Of a DNA stretch of 57,599 bases, positions 15,995 to 24,792 are shown one piece after another (position 1 is the first letter of the stretch; the number at the start of each line of letters is the position of its first letter). This stretch comes from Nakamurella sp. (lineage in GTDB: Bacteria; Actinomycetota; Actinomycetes; Mycobacteriales; Nakamurellaceae): NCBI GenBank assembly GCA_017848755.1, contig JAFIHI010000068.1, positions 1 to 57,599 of the forward strand, given 5' to 3'. The position numbers and the translations under genes were made by a program. The notes beneath the pieces were generated by a model, which saw only the letters and a list, made by a program, of their open reading frames with translations, did not search any database and was not told the DNA's origin.

Positions 15995-17461
15995 GTGACG
16001 TTCTCAGATCCCGTTGGATGGCCGGTGCCGCCGCCGGCGCAGCCGCGTCTGGCCGACTACGCACGGGCCGCGGACGCGGATCTGGACCTGCCGCCGTTGC
16101 CGACATTGGAGCCACTGCCGGCACTCCGGCCAATGACGCCGATGCCCCGGCCGCCATGGGAGCGCGATGCCGACGCCGTAGCGGCCGCCGCGAGACCCGC
16201 GCCTCCCCCGCCCGTCGGGCATCCGGCAGCGGGGCCCGACCGACGGGACACGATCGACGATCCGCGCGCCGCATGGCAGGAACCACCGGATTCACTGCCC
16301 ATGACGACGTTCGCCCCGCCTGCGGCGTCGACAGGCAACGAAGAATCACCACGGTCACCCCAGTTGGCCCTGTCGCCGTCAGCGCCACCCCCGTCGCAAC
16401 CGCAGCCGCTCCCTACGGTGCAGCCGCCACCACAGGCTTCCGCCGCGTGGCCAGTCTCGTGGGACGTTCGGTCGACCGCCCCACTGGGCGCACCGTTCGT
16501 GGCGCCGTTGGCCGAACCGATCGAGGAGCCGCTCGCCGAGCCGATCGAGGTGACCGGCTTCGCGCCGCGAGTGATCGAGAAGCCAGCAGTTCCGGACGTT
16601 CGCGCAGTGAGTGAACCACTCGACCTAGCGCCGGCGACAGCGGTGATCGGCGCGGGCGAGGATGTGGCTCATGGCGCGGTACACGAGGGCGGTGTCGGCG
16701 GGGCGCTGGTCGGTCGCCACTCGGTCGCGGACCCCGTGGGTTCGGACGCGGCGCCGCCGCGTCTGCGCGTGGTGATGATCGGCGGGGCGGAACCGCTCGG
16801 CAGCATGGTCGCGCAGCGACTGATCGCGGCCGGTCACCGGCTGGCCGTGCACGACGTGCGGATCCCCGCGGGCGATCCAGACCTCGGAGGTGCGGCGACA
16901 GCACGCGCCGCGGACCGGACATCGACCACGGCCGCTACGGTCATACCGTCCGTATCGCCCATATCCCTGCCGGGTGACCGGTCCGACACCGACGAGGTCG
17001 TGCATACGGTGGCGCGCGCGGAGGTCACCCTCGGCGGGCTCGACGCCATCGTCGTGCTGCCGGCGCGGCACCGTCCGTCGACCACCCTCGAGGCAGACGC
17101 CACGAGCTGGGCCGACACTTGGTCCGCGGCGCTGACGACCGAGGTGCTGGCGGCCGCGTGCGCCTCCCACATCGCGGCCCGGTCGTTCTTGGCGCGGCGC
17201 CGCGCAGGCCGCATCGTGCTGGTCGCCGACGGCCGGGACGGCACCCCGACGGGTGCTATGCCCGCTTCGGCGATCAGGGCGGCGATCAGCAGCCTCGGCA
17301 CGGATCTGGCCCGCGAACTCGGCCCGCACGGGATCGGCGTCAGCGTCGTCACCACGGGCGCGGGAGGGTCGCGGGACTTCGCTCTCGCACAGGTGGCAGA
17401 TGTGGTCGAGGCGCTGCTATCGACGCCGGTGCTTTCCGGTGTGAGTTCCCGCATCGGCTAG
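15995..17461 (+). CDS. SDR-like protein with proline-rich N-terminal half, catalytic residues lost
   Basis: Product of 488 residues. Residues 1 to about 235 are Pro/Ala/Glu-rich and probably disordered. The second half is a short-chain dehydrogenase fold with RVVMIGGAEPLGSMVAQRL (nucleotide loop changed from TGxxxGxG) and ASAIRAAISSLGTDLARELGPHGIGVSVV. At the place of the YxxxK catalytic pair the sequence reads PASAIRAA, so the Tyr and Lys are absent. A regulatory or scaffold role is more likely than redox catalysis. GTG at 15995 is preferred for the AGCAGGGA ribosome site; GTG at 15917 is possible. It overlaps the converging next gene by 45 bp. Confidence 0.65.
   Translation: MTFSDPVGWPVPPPAQPRLADYARAADADLDLPPLPTLEPLPALRPMTPMPRPPWERDADAVAAAARPAPPPPVGHPAAGPDRRDTIDDPRAAWQEPPDSLPMTTFAPPAASTGNEESPRSPQLALSPSAPPPSQPQPLPTVQPPPQASAAWPVSWDVRSTAPLGAPFVAPLAEPIEEPLAEPIEVTGFAPRVIEKPAVPDVRAVSEPLDLAPATAVIGAGEDVAHGAVHEGGVGGALVGRHSVADPVGSDAAPPRLRVVMIGGAEPLGSMVAQRLIAAGHRLAVHDVRIPAGDPDLGGAATARAADRTSTTAATVIPSVSPISLPGDRSDTDEVVHTVARAEVTLGGLDAIVVLPARHRPSTTLEADATSWADTWSAALTTEVLAAACASHIAARSFLARRRAGRIVLVADGRDGTPTGAMPASAIRAAISSLGTDLARELGPHGIGVSVVTTGAGGSRDFALAQVADVVEALLSTPVLSGVSSRIG
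16300..16315 (+). repeat. TATGACG-motif copy (2 mismatches)
   Basis: CATGACGACGTTCGCC in the proline-rich segment of the SDR-like protein, read as MTTFA. Confidence 0.5.
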
Positions 17462-18523
17462 CGCCGAGTCGCGCTCGCCCGCCGAGGCCGGCGTTGCTGG
17501 CTCGCGCGGCTCGCGCGACTCACTCGGCTCGCGCGGCCCACTTGGCTCGCCCGCCGAGGCCGGTCCGGTCGAACGTGTTTCGGCGAGGACGGCGTCATGG
17601 TCGTGTGCAGCATCACCGACAAAGGCGTGCGGCGTAACGCGATCCGTGCGGGCCGTGCGATTCTCGGCGGTCGACGGCGGCAGCGCGACCTCCCAATCGC
17701 GGTAACGCCGCACCGAACGCCCCCGCCATGCGCGGCGCAACGACAGCAGAACGGCCGCGGACAACGCCGCGACCACGGTCGCGACCACGTCGAGGGCGAT
17801 GTGCCATTGCACCGCGTCCGCCATGAGCTGATCGCTGGTGCCGAACGAGATCGCCAACGCGGCAATGGCAATCACGCCGTTGGCCAACCACGCTGCCCAC
17901 CATGCGACGAGCAGCCGTCGGGCCGGGGGCGGAACGCGGCCGTCGTCTGCAGCCCCCGGACTACCGGATCTGTGGACGAGTCGGAAGACCTCGACGAGTA
18001 CCTGCCCCGCGCCGTACAAGTTCCAGCCGGGGACTAGCAGCCGGGCCGCGATCTGCTCCGCCGAGCGCGGCGGGAGCACGCCTCCGCGATGGGCGGCCGC
18101 GCGCACGAGCGATCCGAGCGCGCCCGTAGCAGCGACGGCGGCCGCCAGGCCGAACAGCAGCGCCAGTGCCCCGCCGAACTGCACCGCGAGGTCACTGGCG
18201 CGAACCTCCGCTGCCCCCAGCACCACGGTTCGCCCACGCAGCAGCAGGGCGAAGCGCCACGTCTCCGCGGCCGCCGCCGCGCACGCAGCAAGCGCCGTAC
18301 CGCAGCACAACACCGCAGCGGCAACCAAGCCCGTGACCCGGGGTGCGGCGACGGGCTCCTCGTCCGGCCGGCCGCCGCGCAGGCGCGCCACGGGCGGGAA
18401 ACCCCAGGTCGGGTGCATATGCCCATAGGACGGCGGCCCGCTATACGGCCTGCGGAGGCGCCGCACGCGCGGCCGCGGACCGAGCCCTGGCGGCGGGTGC
18501 GCCACCCAGCGCGTGTTGCTCAC
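17417..18523 (-). CDS. DUF4328-type membrane protein
   Basis: A 368-residue protein with about five to six hydrophobic helices between residues 60 and 275. It has the DUF4328 features LLVPGWNLYGAGQVLVEVFR, RLLVAWWAAWLANGVI and WHIALDVVATVVAALSAAVLL. The N-terminal part is cytosolic and rich in Arg/Pro (RWVAHPPPGLGPRP); the C-terminal 80 residues are polar and Glu/Pro-rich. Start GTG at 18523 begins VSNTRWVAHPPPG, the usual family start. Function unknown. Its last 45 bp overlap the opposing SDR-like gene, and a two-mismatch TATGACG motif lies in the polar tail. Confidence 0.7.
   Translation of the reverse strand: MSNTRWVAHPPPGLGPRPRVRRLRRPYSGPPSYGHMHPTWGFPPVARLRGGRPDEEPVAAPRVTGLVAAAVLCCGTALAACAAAAAETWRFALLLRGRTVVLGAAEVRASDLAVQFGGALALLFGLAAAVAATGALGSLVRAAAHRGGVLPPRSAEQIAARLLVPGWNLYGAGQVLVEVFRLVHRSGSPGAADDGRVPPPARRLLVAWWAAWLANGVIAIAALAISFGTSDQLMADAVQWHIALDVVATVVAALSAAVLLSLRRAWRGRSVRRYRDWEVALPPSTAENRTARTDRVTPHAFVGDAAHDHDAVLAETRSTGPASAGEPSGPREPSESREPREPATPASAGERDSALADAGTHTGKHRRR
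17584..17599 (-). repeat. TATGACG-motif copy (2 mismatches)
   Basis: In the polar C-terminal tail of the DUF4328 protein (HDAVLAE). Confidence 0.45.
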
Positions 18524-18600
18524 CGCGCGGACGCTCCGGTCGTCACGCGGGCATTCTCGCACGGACGCTCCTGCACAGGCGTGATCGCAGAGGCGCTGCC

Positions 18601-18642
18601 GCACGAGCACAGTCGCACGAGCACAGTCGCACGAGCACAGTC
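18601..18642. repeat. 14-bp tandem repeat, three units
   Basis: Three perfect copies of GCACGAGCACAGTC in the 253-bp gap between the divergent DUF4328 and decarboxylase genes. A degenerate TATGACG motif follows at 18711-18726. Nothing else is recognisable in the gap. Confidence 0.85.
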
Positions 18643-18776
18643 GCATATGCCGGATCGCCGGGGCACCGGCATTCGGGCAACGTGCGTCCTGCCCGGATCG
18701 ACCGATCGGGTATGACGCTGTGCCGTGGCCGAGCCGCCCCGATATGCCTTCGGCTCCGGACGGTAGCGTCGGGGCC

Positions 18777-20207
18777 ATGACAGCAGACCCAGTGCACACC
18801 GTCTTCGCCCGGGCTGCGGCCGCCGCCGCCGATTTCCGCGAATCGTTGCCGGGGCGCCGGGTGTCCGCGAAGGTGGGTCTCGATGAGGCGCTGGACCGAT
18901 TCGACTCCGAGCTGCCGGAGGGACCAACCGACCCGAACAACGTCATCGAAGAATTGATGCGCCTGGCGGAACCCGGCATCACCTCCAGCGCCGGGCCGCG
19001 ATTCTTCGGATTCGTGACGGGTGGCGCGCTGCCCGCCGCGACAGCCGCGGACATGCTGGCCGCTGGTTGGGATCAGTGCACTTTCAACGCGGTGCTGGCC
19101 CCGGCGGCGACAGCCGTGGAGCGTAATGCGGGACGGTGGGTCAAGGATCTGCTCGGCATTCCGCAGCACGCGACGGCCGGGTTCGTGACGGGCGCGCAGG
19201 CGTCGAACACGGTGGGGCTCGCCGCGGCCCGGCATCACGTCCTGGCGCGCGCCGGTCACGATGTGGCCACGCGCGGCCTGATCGGGGCGCCGGCTGTCCG
19301 GGTGGTGGCGGGCGCGGAGCGGCACGCGACCATCGACGCGTCGTTGCGGTTGCTGGGTCTGGGCACCGACTGCATCGAGCCCGTGGCTACCCTACCCAAC
19401 GGCGAGATGGACGCCGCGGACCTGGCACGGGTTCTCGCCGAGGGGTCGGCAGTGTCTTCGGGGGCTTCCGAGCGGCCGACGATCGTGTGCCTGCAGGCCG
19501 GGAACGTCAACACGGGCGCTTTCGACGACCTGCGCGCGGGCTGCGATATCGCGCATGCGCACGACGCCTGGGGCCACGTGGACGGGGCCTTCGGCCTGTG
19601 GGCCGGGGCGTCGCCGGCGCTGCGGCATCTGGTCGACGGGGTGGAACGGGCCGACTCCTGGTGCCTGGATGCGCACAAGTGGCTCAACGTCCCCTACGAC
19701 TCGGCGCTGGCGATCTGCGCCCACCCCGACGCGCAGGTCGCGGCCATGTCCTATTCCGCGGCCTACCTCACCGGCTCGGAGCAGGCGTCCTACGGGCCGG
19801 GCGACCTGGTGCCGGAATCATCCAGGCGCGCAAGGGGTTTCGCGGTCTGGGCGGCGCTGAAGGAGCTCGGTCGGGACGGGGTCGCAGACCTGGTAGATCG
19901 GTGCTGCGCGCTGGCCCGACGATTCGCCGAGGGGCTCACGGCCGGCGGAGCGGAGATCGTGAATGACGTGGTGATCAACCAGGTGCTGATCGACTTCCCC
20001 GGCCGGGACGTGGACGCGATCGCCGCCGCGGTGCAGGCGGGCGGCACCTGCTGGCTCGGCGGTACGACCTGGCGGGGGCGCCGGCTGCTGCGCGTGTCGG
20101 TGTCGAACTACGCAACGACGGAGGCAGATGTGGATATGTCCGTGGCCGCGATCCTGAAGGCCGCGGCGGCCGCGCACTGCGGAATCCCGGTCCCGCCCCG
20201 CTCATAA
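18777..20207 (+). CDS. PLP-dependent decarboxylase/aminotransferase-like enzyme (group II decarboxylase family)
   Basis: A 476-residue fold-type I PLP enzyme with the pyridoxal-dependent decarboxylase pattern GPRFFGFVTGGALPAATAAD, the cofactor-stacking region and the PLP lysine Lys301 in DAHKWLNVPYDSA. Relatives decarboxylate aromatic or acidic amino acids, but many actinobacterial members have no known substrate. ATG at 18777 begins at the family's normal N-terminus. Confidence 0.8.
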   Translation: MTADPVHTVFARAAAAAADFRESLPGRRVSAKVGLDEALDRFDSELPEGPTDPNNVIEELMRLAEPGITSSAGPRFFGFVTGGALPAATAADMLAAGWDQCTFNAVLAPAATAVERNAGRWVKDLLGIPQHATAGFVTGAQASNTVGLAAARHHVLARAGHDVATRGLIGAPAVRVVAGAERHATIDASLRLLGLGTDCIEPVATLPNGEMDAADLARVLAEGSAVSSGASERPTIVCLQAGNVNTGAFDDLRAGCDIAHAHDAWGHVDGAFGLWAGASPALRHLVDGVERADSWCLDAHKWLNVPYDSALAICAHPDAQVAAMSYSAAYLTGSEQASYGPGDLVPESSRRARGFAVWAALKELGRDGVADLVDRCCALARRFAEGLTAGGAEIVNDVVINQVLIDFPGRDVDAIAAAVQAGGTCWLGGTTWRGRRLLRVSVSNYATTEADVDMSVAAILKAAAAAHCGIPVPPRS

Positions 20208-20238
20208 CGCTCGCCGCGGCCCCGAGACCCACACTCTA

Positions 20239-20493
20239 GTGTGCGTAAAACTGGGGCGTTCCGGACAGAATGCTGCAGGATGCACACTCACCGTCTTTAG
20301 AGTGTGAGTGCTGCAGGCGAGTGTGCGTAAGACTGGGACTTTTCGGGCGGATTGCTGCAGGATGCACACCCCGTCTCTTGAGTGTGCGTAAAACTGGGAC
20401 GTTCCGGACAGAATGCTACAGCACTCACACCCTCCGGTTTTCGAGTGTGAGTGCTGCAGCAATCTGCCGCATTTGTCCCTGTTTTGCTCACAC
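20239..20493. repeat. Cluster of 40-bp palindromic-family repeats (four units)
   Basis: Units 20239-20278, 20321-20360 and 20382-20421 run forward; 20454-20493 is inverted. Each is exactly 40 bp, starts GTGTG and ends CTGCAG or CTACAG, with ACTGGG in the middle. Between the last two is a hairpin (CACTCACAC/GTGTGAGTG), so 20382-20493 forms one large inverted repeat. The same layout recurs at 53619-53731. The 379-bp gap between the decarboxylase and Hsp20 genes holds nothing else I recognise. Confidence 0.9.
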
Positions 20494-20586
20494 TCCGGAA
20501 GGTGCGCCCGGGGCATTGCGCGAACGGGGGCCCGGGCCGCGAACCTGCGCGACCCAGGCCCCGCGCCTACCACGAGCTACCGCCGA

Positions 20587-21120
20587 TCAGCCCTCATCCG
20601 CAGCATTCTCGGATTCTACTGTCGCGGCTTCCACGGCGTCGGAATCCACTGTGCCGGAAGGCTTTCCACTCGTGATCGTGATCTTCCGCGGCTCGGTCCC
20701 GGCGTACGCGCCCGCGACGCGCACCGTCAGCACGCCCGCGTCGTAGCTCGCGGACAGCGCCTCCGCGGTGACCCGCTCGGGGAGCGTGAACGCCCGCCGG
20801 AATGCGCCGTAGCGGAACTCCTTCAGGGAGCCACCGTCCGATTCGTCGGTGCGCTCGTCGCGCCGCTCGCCGGAGATCACCAGCGATGCGCCGTCCAGCT
20901 CGACGCTGATGTCCTTCTCGAAGTCGAGGCCGGGCAGGTCCAGCTTCACCAGCGCGTCGTCGCCATCACGAACGATCTCGGCAGCGGGGACGAAGGCGGC
21001 CACCCGGCTCGTTATCGCAGAACCCGTACGCACCGGAAACGGCCGTGCCGGGAAGGCGCGGCGGATCATGGCGTCGAAGTCGGCGAACGGGTCACGACGG
21101 GTCATGAGAGTGAGGGACAT
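20587..21120 (-). CDS. Hsp20/alpha-crystallin small heat-shock protein
   Basis: A 177-residue holdase chaperone. The alpha-crystallin domain spans about residues 47-145: DALVKLDLPGLDFEKDISVELDG, ISGERRDE, and the ending GVLTVRVAG. An acidic tail of about 25 residues follows. It should bind unfolding proteins under heat or hypoxia. Start is ATG at 21120, with ATG at 21105 (MTRRDPFADF) as alternative. A HAIR-type HspR operator lies 93 bp upstream, overlapping a possible -35. Confidence 0.92.
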   Translation of the reverse strand: MSLTLMTRRDPFADFDAMIRRAFPARPFPVRTGSAITSRVAAFVPAAEIVRDGDDALVKLDLPGLDFEKDISVELDGASLVISGERRDERTDESDGGSLKEFRYGAFRRAFTLPERVTAEALSASYDAGVLTVRVAGAYAGTEPRKITITSGKPSGTVDSDAVEAATVESENAADEG

Positions 21121-21212
21121 GGCAGTTCTCCTTGCGGGGTCTGGTCGCGGGATGCGACCGTGGGGTCCTCTTCCGATGGGTGCCGATCTGCTCGGTCCAT
21201 CACCCTCTATAA

Positions 21213-21233
21213 CTTGAGTCGACTCGACTCAAT
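21213..21233 (-). promoter_or_regulatory. HAIR (HspR-binding) operator of hsp20
   Basis: CTTGAGT-N7-ACTCAAT matches the HAIR inverted repeat CTTGAGT-N7-ACTCAAG at all but the last base. It overlaps a possible leftward -35 (TTGAGT), with a TATAGA-like -10 at 21206-21211 after a 15-bp spacer. HspR is known to repress dnaK, clpB and hsp20 in actinobacteria, so heat induction by derepression is expected. Confidence 0.8.
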
Positions 21234-21294
21234 TCCCGACACACGATCGCTGTGAGCGAACGCGCCAGCTCGGATATACGTCTCTTTTATCGGG

Positions 21295-21310
21295 TATGAC
21301 GCTGTTCGCG
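21295..21310 (+). repeat. TATGACG-motif copy (exact), left member of inverted pair
   Basis: Intergenic, preceded by TCGGG. Faces the exact inverted copy at 21429-21444, 118 bp away, between the divergent hsp20 and amidase genes. Confidence 0.85.
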
Positions 21311-21428
21311 GGCCGGGCGCTGTCAGGCACGGCCGCACGGGCGGCACTGCCGGGCGCATGCGGCTGTCTCCGGCCCTGCCGCACACCGCCGGGCGCCACG
21401 CACCGAGTAACCGTGATCGCGCGCAGCG

Positions 21429-21444
21429 CGCGAACATCGTCATA
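21429..21444 (-). repeat. TATGACG-motif copy (exact), right member of inverted pair
   Basis: Intergenic. Inverted relative to 21295-21310. The rest of the 402-bp gap (21121-21522) holds the HspR site and no gene. Confidence 0.85.
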
Positions 21445-21522
21445 GGCGGTTATCCCGGCGCTTCGGGCCGACCGGGCCGACCGCACCCGCCAAACGCGCC
21501 CCGGCGGGTAGCGTCGACGGTT

Positions 21523-22989
21523 ATGACGGAGATCCACGAAATGTCGGCACTCGAGCTCGCGGCCGCCTACCGGGCCGGGCAGGCCAGCCCGACCGAGGCC
21601 GTCGACGCGTTCCTGGCGCGGATCGAGGCGCATTCGGACGCGCTCGGCGCGTTCGTCACAGTGACGGCCGACGCCGCGCGGACCAAGGCGCAGCGGGCGA
21701 CCGAGAAGCTGCGCGCCGCACTGGTTTCCGGCGACGAGCTCCCGCCGCTCTTCGGAATCCCTACGGCCGTCAAGGATCTCAACTCCACAGCGGGTGTGCG
21801 CACGACCTTCGGGTCCGTGGTGTTCGCGGACTTCGTGCCGACCGTCTCCGACGAGATCGTGCTGCGCATGGATCGCGCCGGGATGATCTCGCTCGGAAAG
21901 ACGAACACGCCGGAGTTCGGTTCGCCGTGCTACACCGAACCGGACGTCGCCCCGCCGGCGCGCAGTGCCTACGACCTCACCCGGTCGGCCGGCGGCTCGT
22001 CGGGTGGTGCGGCCGCGGCGGTGTCCGGCGGGCTGCTGCCCATCGCGCAGGCGTCCGACGGCGGCGGCTCGATCCGCATCCCGGCCAGCGTCACCGGACT
22101 GGTCGGGTTCAAGCCGAGCCGCGGGAGGGTGACCCGCGGGCCTGTGTTCGGGGACTTCACCGGGCTCTCCACGCCCGGTCCGATGGCCCGCACGGTGCGC
22201 GACTCCGCCGCTCTGCTGGACGTTCTCGCCGGACCGGCGGCCGGCGAACCGAGTTGGGCGCCGCCGCTGCCGTCCGGCGAGACCTACCTCGGCTGGTGCG
22301 ATCGCCCGCCCGGGAGACTGCGGATCGCGCGGTGGTCGGATGCCGCGTTCACCGATGAGCCGGTCGATCCGCAGGTGCGCGCCGCCTACGAACGGGCCGC
22401 CGCGTTGCTGTCGGAGCTTGGTCACGAGATCGTCGACGTGGCACCGCCTATCGGTCCCGACGTGCTGCCGACGTTCGAGGTGGTGTGGTCGGTGTCCGCC
22501 GCGCTGACGCCGGTCCCGGACGAGGCCGAGCCGCTGCTCCGCCCGCTCACCCGGTGGCTGCGCTCCCGCGGGAACGCCGTTGCCGCACCGGAATTCGGTA
22601 CCGCGTTGATCGCGTTGCGTCAGATCGCGGCCCGTGCCATCGTCGAACTTTCCGAGTATGACGCCGTTCTCACCCCCACACTGGCGCGATTGCCCGCGGC
22701 CGTCGGGCAACTGCGCAACGACGAAGACCCGGCCGCCGACTTCGCCGCCCAGGTGCAGTACACGCCGTTCACGGCGCAGTGGAACGTGACCGGCATGCCC
22801 GCGGTATCGCTGCCGATGGGCTGGTCGGCGCCGACGCCGTCCGGGGCGGTGTGGCCGATCGGGGTGATGTTGGCCGGCCGGCCAGCGGCCGATCACCTGC
22901 TGTATTCGCTCGCGGCGCAGGTCGAGGAGGCGTGCAGCGATCCGGGCAACCCGTGGCGTCGGCCGGCGGTGGCGGCAGAGCTCCGCTGA
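21523..22989 (+). CDS. Amidase (amidase signature family)
   Basis: A 488-residue amidase-signature hydrolase. The Ser-cisSer-Lys triad is visible: Lys84 in TAVKDLNS, Ser159 in GGSSGGAAAA and nucleophile Ser183 in GGGSIRIPA. These enzymes hydrolyse amides of varied acids; nothing here identifies the substrate, and no GatB is beside it, so GatA is unlikely. ATG at 21523 is the family start. YDAVLTPT near residue 380 contains a one-mismatch TATGACG match that coincides with a conserved amidase motif. Confidence 0.9.
   Translation: MTEIHEMSALELAAAYRAGQASPTEAVDAFLARIEAHSDALGAFVTVTADAARTKAQRATEKLRAALVSGDELPPLFGIPTAVKDLNSTAGVRTTFGSVVFADFVPTVSDEIVLRMDRAGMISLGKTNTPEFGSPCYTEPDVAPPARSAYDLTRSAGGSSGGAAAAVSGGLLPIAQASDGGGSIRIPASVTGLVGFKPSRGRVTRGPVFGDFTGLSTPGPMARTVRDSAALLDVLAGPAAGEPSWAPPLPSGETYLGWCDRPPGRLRIARWSDAAFTDEPVDPQVRAAYERAAALLSELGHEIVDVAPPIGPDVLPTFEVVWSVSAALTPVPDEAEPLLRPLTRWLRSRGNAVAAPEFGTALIALRQIAARAIVELSEYDAVLTPTLARLPAAVGQLRNDEDPAADFAAQVQYTPFTAQWNVTGMPAVSLPMGWSAPTPSGAVWPIGVMLAGRPAADHLLYSLAAQVEEACSDPGNPWRRPAVAAELR
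22657..22672 (+). repeat. TATGACG-like sequence in amidase (1 mismatch)
   Basis: Read as YDAVL, a residue string conserved in amidases, so this match may be chance rather than a repeat copy. Confidence 0.3.
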
Positions 22990-23138
22990 CACCGTGCGAG
23001 ACCGCGCCCGGCGCGCGGGTCGCGCCCGGCGCGGGGGCCCTGATAAGGAAGACCCACGCACCGGCGGCATGCGCACGGGCCGCGAGCCGCAGTCCCGATC
23101 TCAGTGGCTCGGCGAACGAGCATCACTACGCTCCAGAT

Positions 23139-24434
23139 ATGCACACGGCGATCGCGGGGCCGGTCGCCGAGTCGATAGCTATCGCGCTGCTCCTGGCGAG
23201 CCTGGGGTTCGCCGTGCTCCGCCCGCGCGGCGCCAGCGAGGCCGTCGTCGCCGTCCCCGCCGCGCTCGCGGTGGTCGCCATCGGGATCGTGCCGTGGGAC
23301 GCCGCCTGGGCCGTGATCCAGCGGTTCGGATCGACCGTCGCCTTCCTCGCCGGGATCCTGCTCTTCGGACACCTCGCCGCCGACGCCGGGGTGTTCCGTT
23401 ACCTCGGCGAGACCGCAGCGGGGGCCAGCCGCGGCCGCCCGACGCGTCTACTCACGTTGGTGGTGCTGTTGGCGGCGCTCGTGACGGCCGTGCTGACGCT
23501 CGACGCCACCATCGTGCTCCTCACGCCCGTCATCCTTTCCGCGGCAACGGGTCTCGGCGTCGCCCCGCGACCGCACCTGTATGCGACCGTTCGGCTCGCG
23601 AACAGCGCCTCGGTGCTGTTACCGATCTCCAACCTCACCAATCTGCTCGCGTTCGCGTCGTCAAGTCTGACCTTCGACCGATTCACCGCGCTGATGGCGC
23701 TGCCGTGGGTCTTCGTGTGCGTGTGCGAATGGTGCGCGCTGCGGGTGTTCTTCCGTCGGGATCTCGCCGGTTCAGGCACCCACGCCCTATCGCGGGGCGA
23801 AACTCGCGACCATGACGTACTTCTCGCCGCTGCCCGTCCGCCACGCTACGCGCTCACCACCACGGCACTCACGGTCGGCGGGTTCGTGGTGACGTCCGCG
23901 CTGCACGTGTCTCCGGCCTGGGCGGCGTTCGTCGGCTCAGCGGTGCTCGTTGCGCCGCAATGGAAGTCGCGGTCCATGTCCCGCCGGACGCGAGCGCGCC
24001 GACTGGTCCATGCGGCGAACCTGCCGTTCTGCGCCTTCGTGCTCGCGCTCGCGGTGATCGTGGAAGGCGCCCTGATGCACGGACTCGCCGGCGCGCTGGG
24101 GCGGCTGATCCCTTCCGGCACGGGGCTTCTCGGACTGCTAGGGATGGCGTTCCTCGCCGCGGCGATCGCAAATCTGGTGAACAACCTCCCGGCGACACTC
24201 GCGATGCTGCCGCTGGTGGCGCCCTCCGGACCGCTCACCCTCGCGATGCTGCTCGGCGTGAATATCGGCCCGAACCTCTCCTATGCCGGTTCTCTCGCTA
24301 CCATGCTCTGGCGACGGTTGCTGCCGCCTGCGCATCGTCCGCGCGCCAAGCGCTTTCACACCCTGAGCGTCGCCACCGTGCCGCTGATACTCGCCGGCGC
24401 GACGACGCTGCTCTGGACAGCGCTGCAGCTCTGA
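23139..24434 (+). CDS. ArsB/CitM-superfamily anion permease
   Basis: A 431-residue membrane protein with about ten to eleven hydrophobic segments and the ion-transporter signatures LDATIVLLTPV, LANSASVLLPISNLTNLLA and the C-terminal repeat NLVNNLPATLAMLP with GVNIGPNLSYAGSLATMLW. This matches ArsB-type arsenite permeases and related SLC13-like carriers. No arsR or arsC is beside it, so arsenite is not assured. A two-mismatch TATGACG motif falls in the hydrophilic loop between the two halves (TRDHDVLLAAARPP). ATG 23139 starts just before the first helix. Confidence 0.8.
   Translation: MHTAIAGPVAESIAIALLLASLGFAVLRPRGASEAVVAVPAALAVVAIGIVPWDAAWAVIQRFGSTVAFLAGILLFGHLAADAGVFRYLGETAAGASRGRPTRLLTLVVLLAALVTAVLTLDATIVLLTPVILSAATGLGVAPRPHLYATVRLANSASVLLPISNLTNLLAFASSSLTFDRFTALMALPWVFVCVCEWCALRVFFRRDLAGSGTHALSRGETRDHDVLLAAARPPRYALTTTALTVGGFVVTSALHVSPAWAAFVGSAVLVAPQWKSRSMSRRTRARRLVHAANLPFCAFVLALAVIVEGALMHGLAGALGRLIPSGTGLLGLLGMAFLAAAIANLVNNLPATLAMLPLVAPSGPLTLAMLLGVNIGPNLSYAGSLATMLWRRLLPPAHRPRAKRFHTLSVATVPLILAGATTLLWTALQL
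23811..23826 (+). repeat. TATGACG-motif copy (2 mismatches)
   Basis: In the central cytosolic loop of the permease, read as HDVLLA. Confidence 0.45.
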
Positions 24435-24450
24435 CGGTTGCGCACGAGTA

Positions 24451-24792
24451 TCAGGTGCGGAGGATCTTCTCCATCGTCCTGCCCTTCGCCAGTTCATCGA
24501 CAAGCTTGTCGAGGTAGCGGATCTGGCGCATCAGCGGGTCCTCGACCTCTTCGACCCGTACCCCGCACACCATCCCGGTGATGAGCCCCGCCTTCGGATT
24601 GAGCCTTGCGCCGGCGAAGAAGTCCCGGAAGGTGGTGCCGTCAGCGAGGTGGCGGCCGAGCACCTCGTCATCGAAACCCGTAAGCCAGCAGATGATCTCG
24701 TCGACCTCGGCCTTGGTGCGGCCCTTGCGCTCCGCCTTGGCGACATAGTGCGGGTAGACCGAGGCCACGCTCGTGGTGAAGATTCGGCTCAT
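24451..24792 (-). CDS. DUF2200 family protein
   Basis: A 113-residue protein that follows the DUF2200 pattern closely: [20 protein letters not shown] at the start, [17 protein letters not shown], then [19 protein letters not shown] and a C-terminal [20 protein letters not shown]. The fold is small and alpha/beta; function is unknown. It converges on the permease with 16 bp between stops. ATG at 24792 matches the family start. Confidence 0.9.
   Translation of the reverse strand: MSRIFTTSVASVYPHYVAKAERKGRTKAEVDEIICWLTGFDDEVLGRHLADGTTFRDFFAGARLNPKAGLITGMVCGVRVEEVEDPLMRQIRYLDKLVDELAKGRTMEKILRT

Noticed and set aside
16936..16945. CGGTCATAC near 16.9 kb and at 27.46 kb as motif copies
   Set aside because: An extra base breaks the core heptamer and the GAAC half is absent.
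18601..18642. Origin-type iterons
   Set aside because: Only three short units, no DnaA boxes or replication gene nearby.
20239..20493. CRISPR array
   Set aside because: Units differ in sequence and orientation, spacing is irregular (42, 21 and 32 bp), spacers are palindromic rather than unique, and no cas genes are present.
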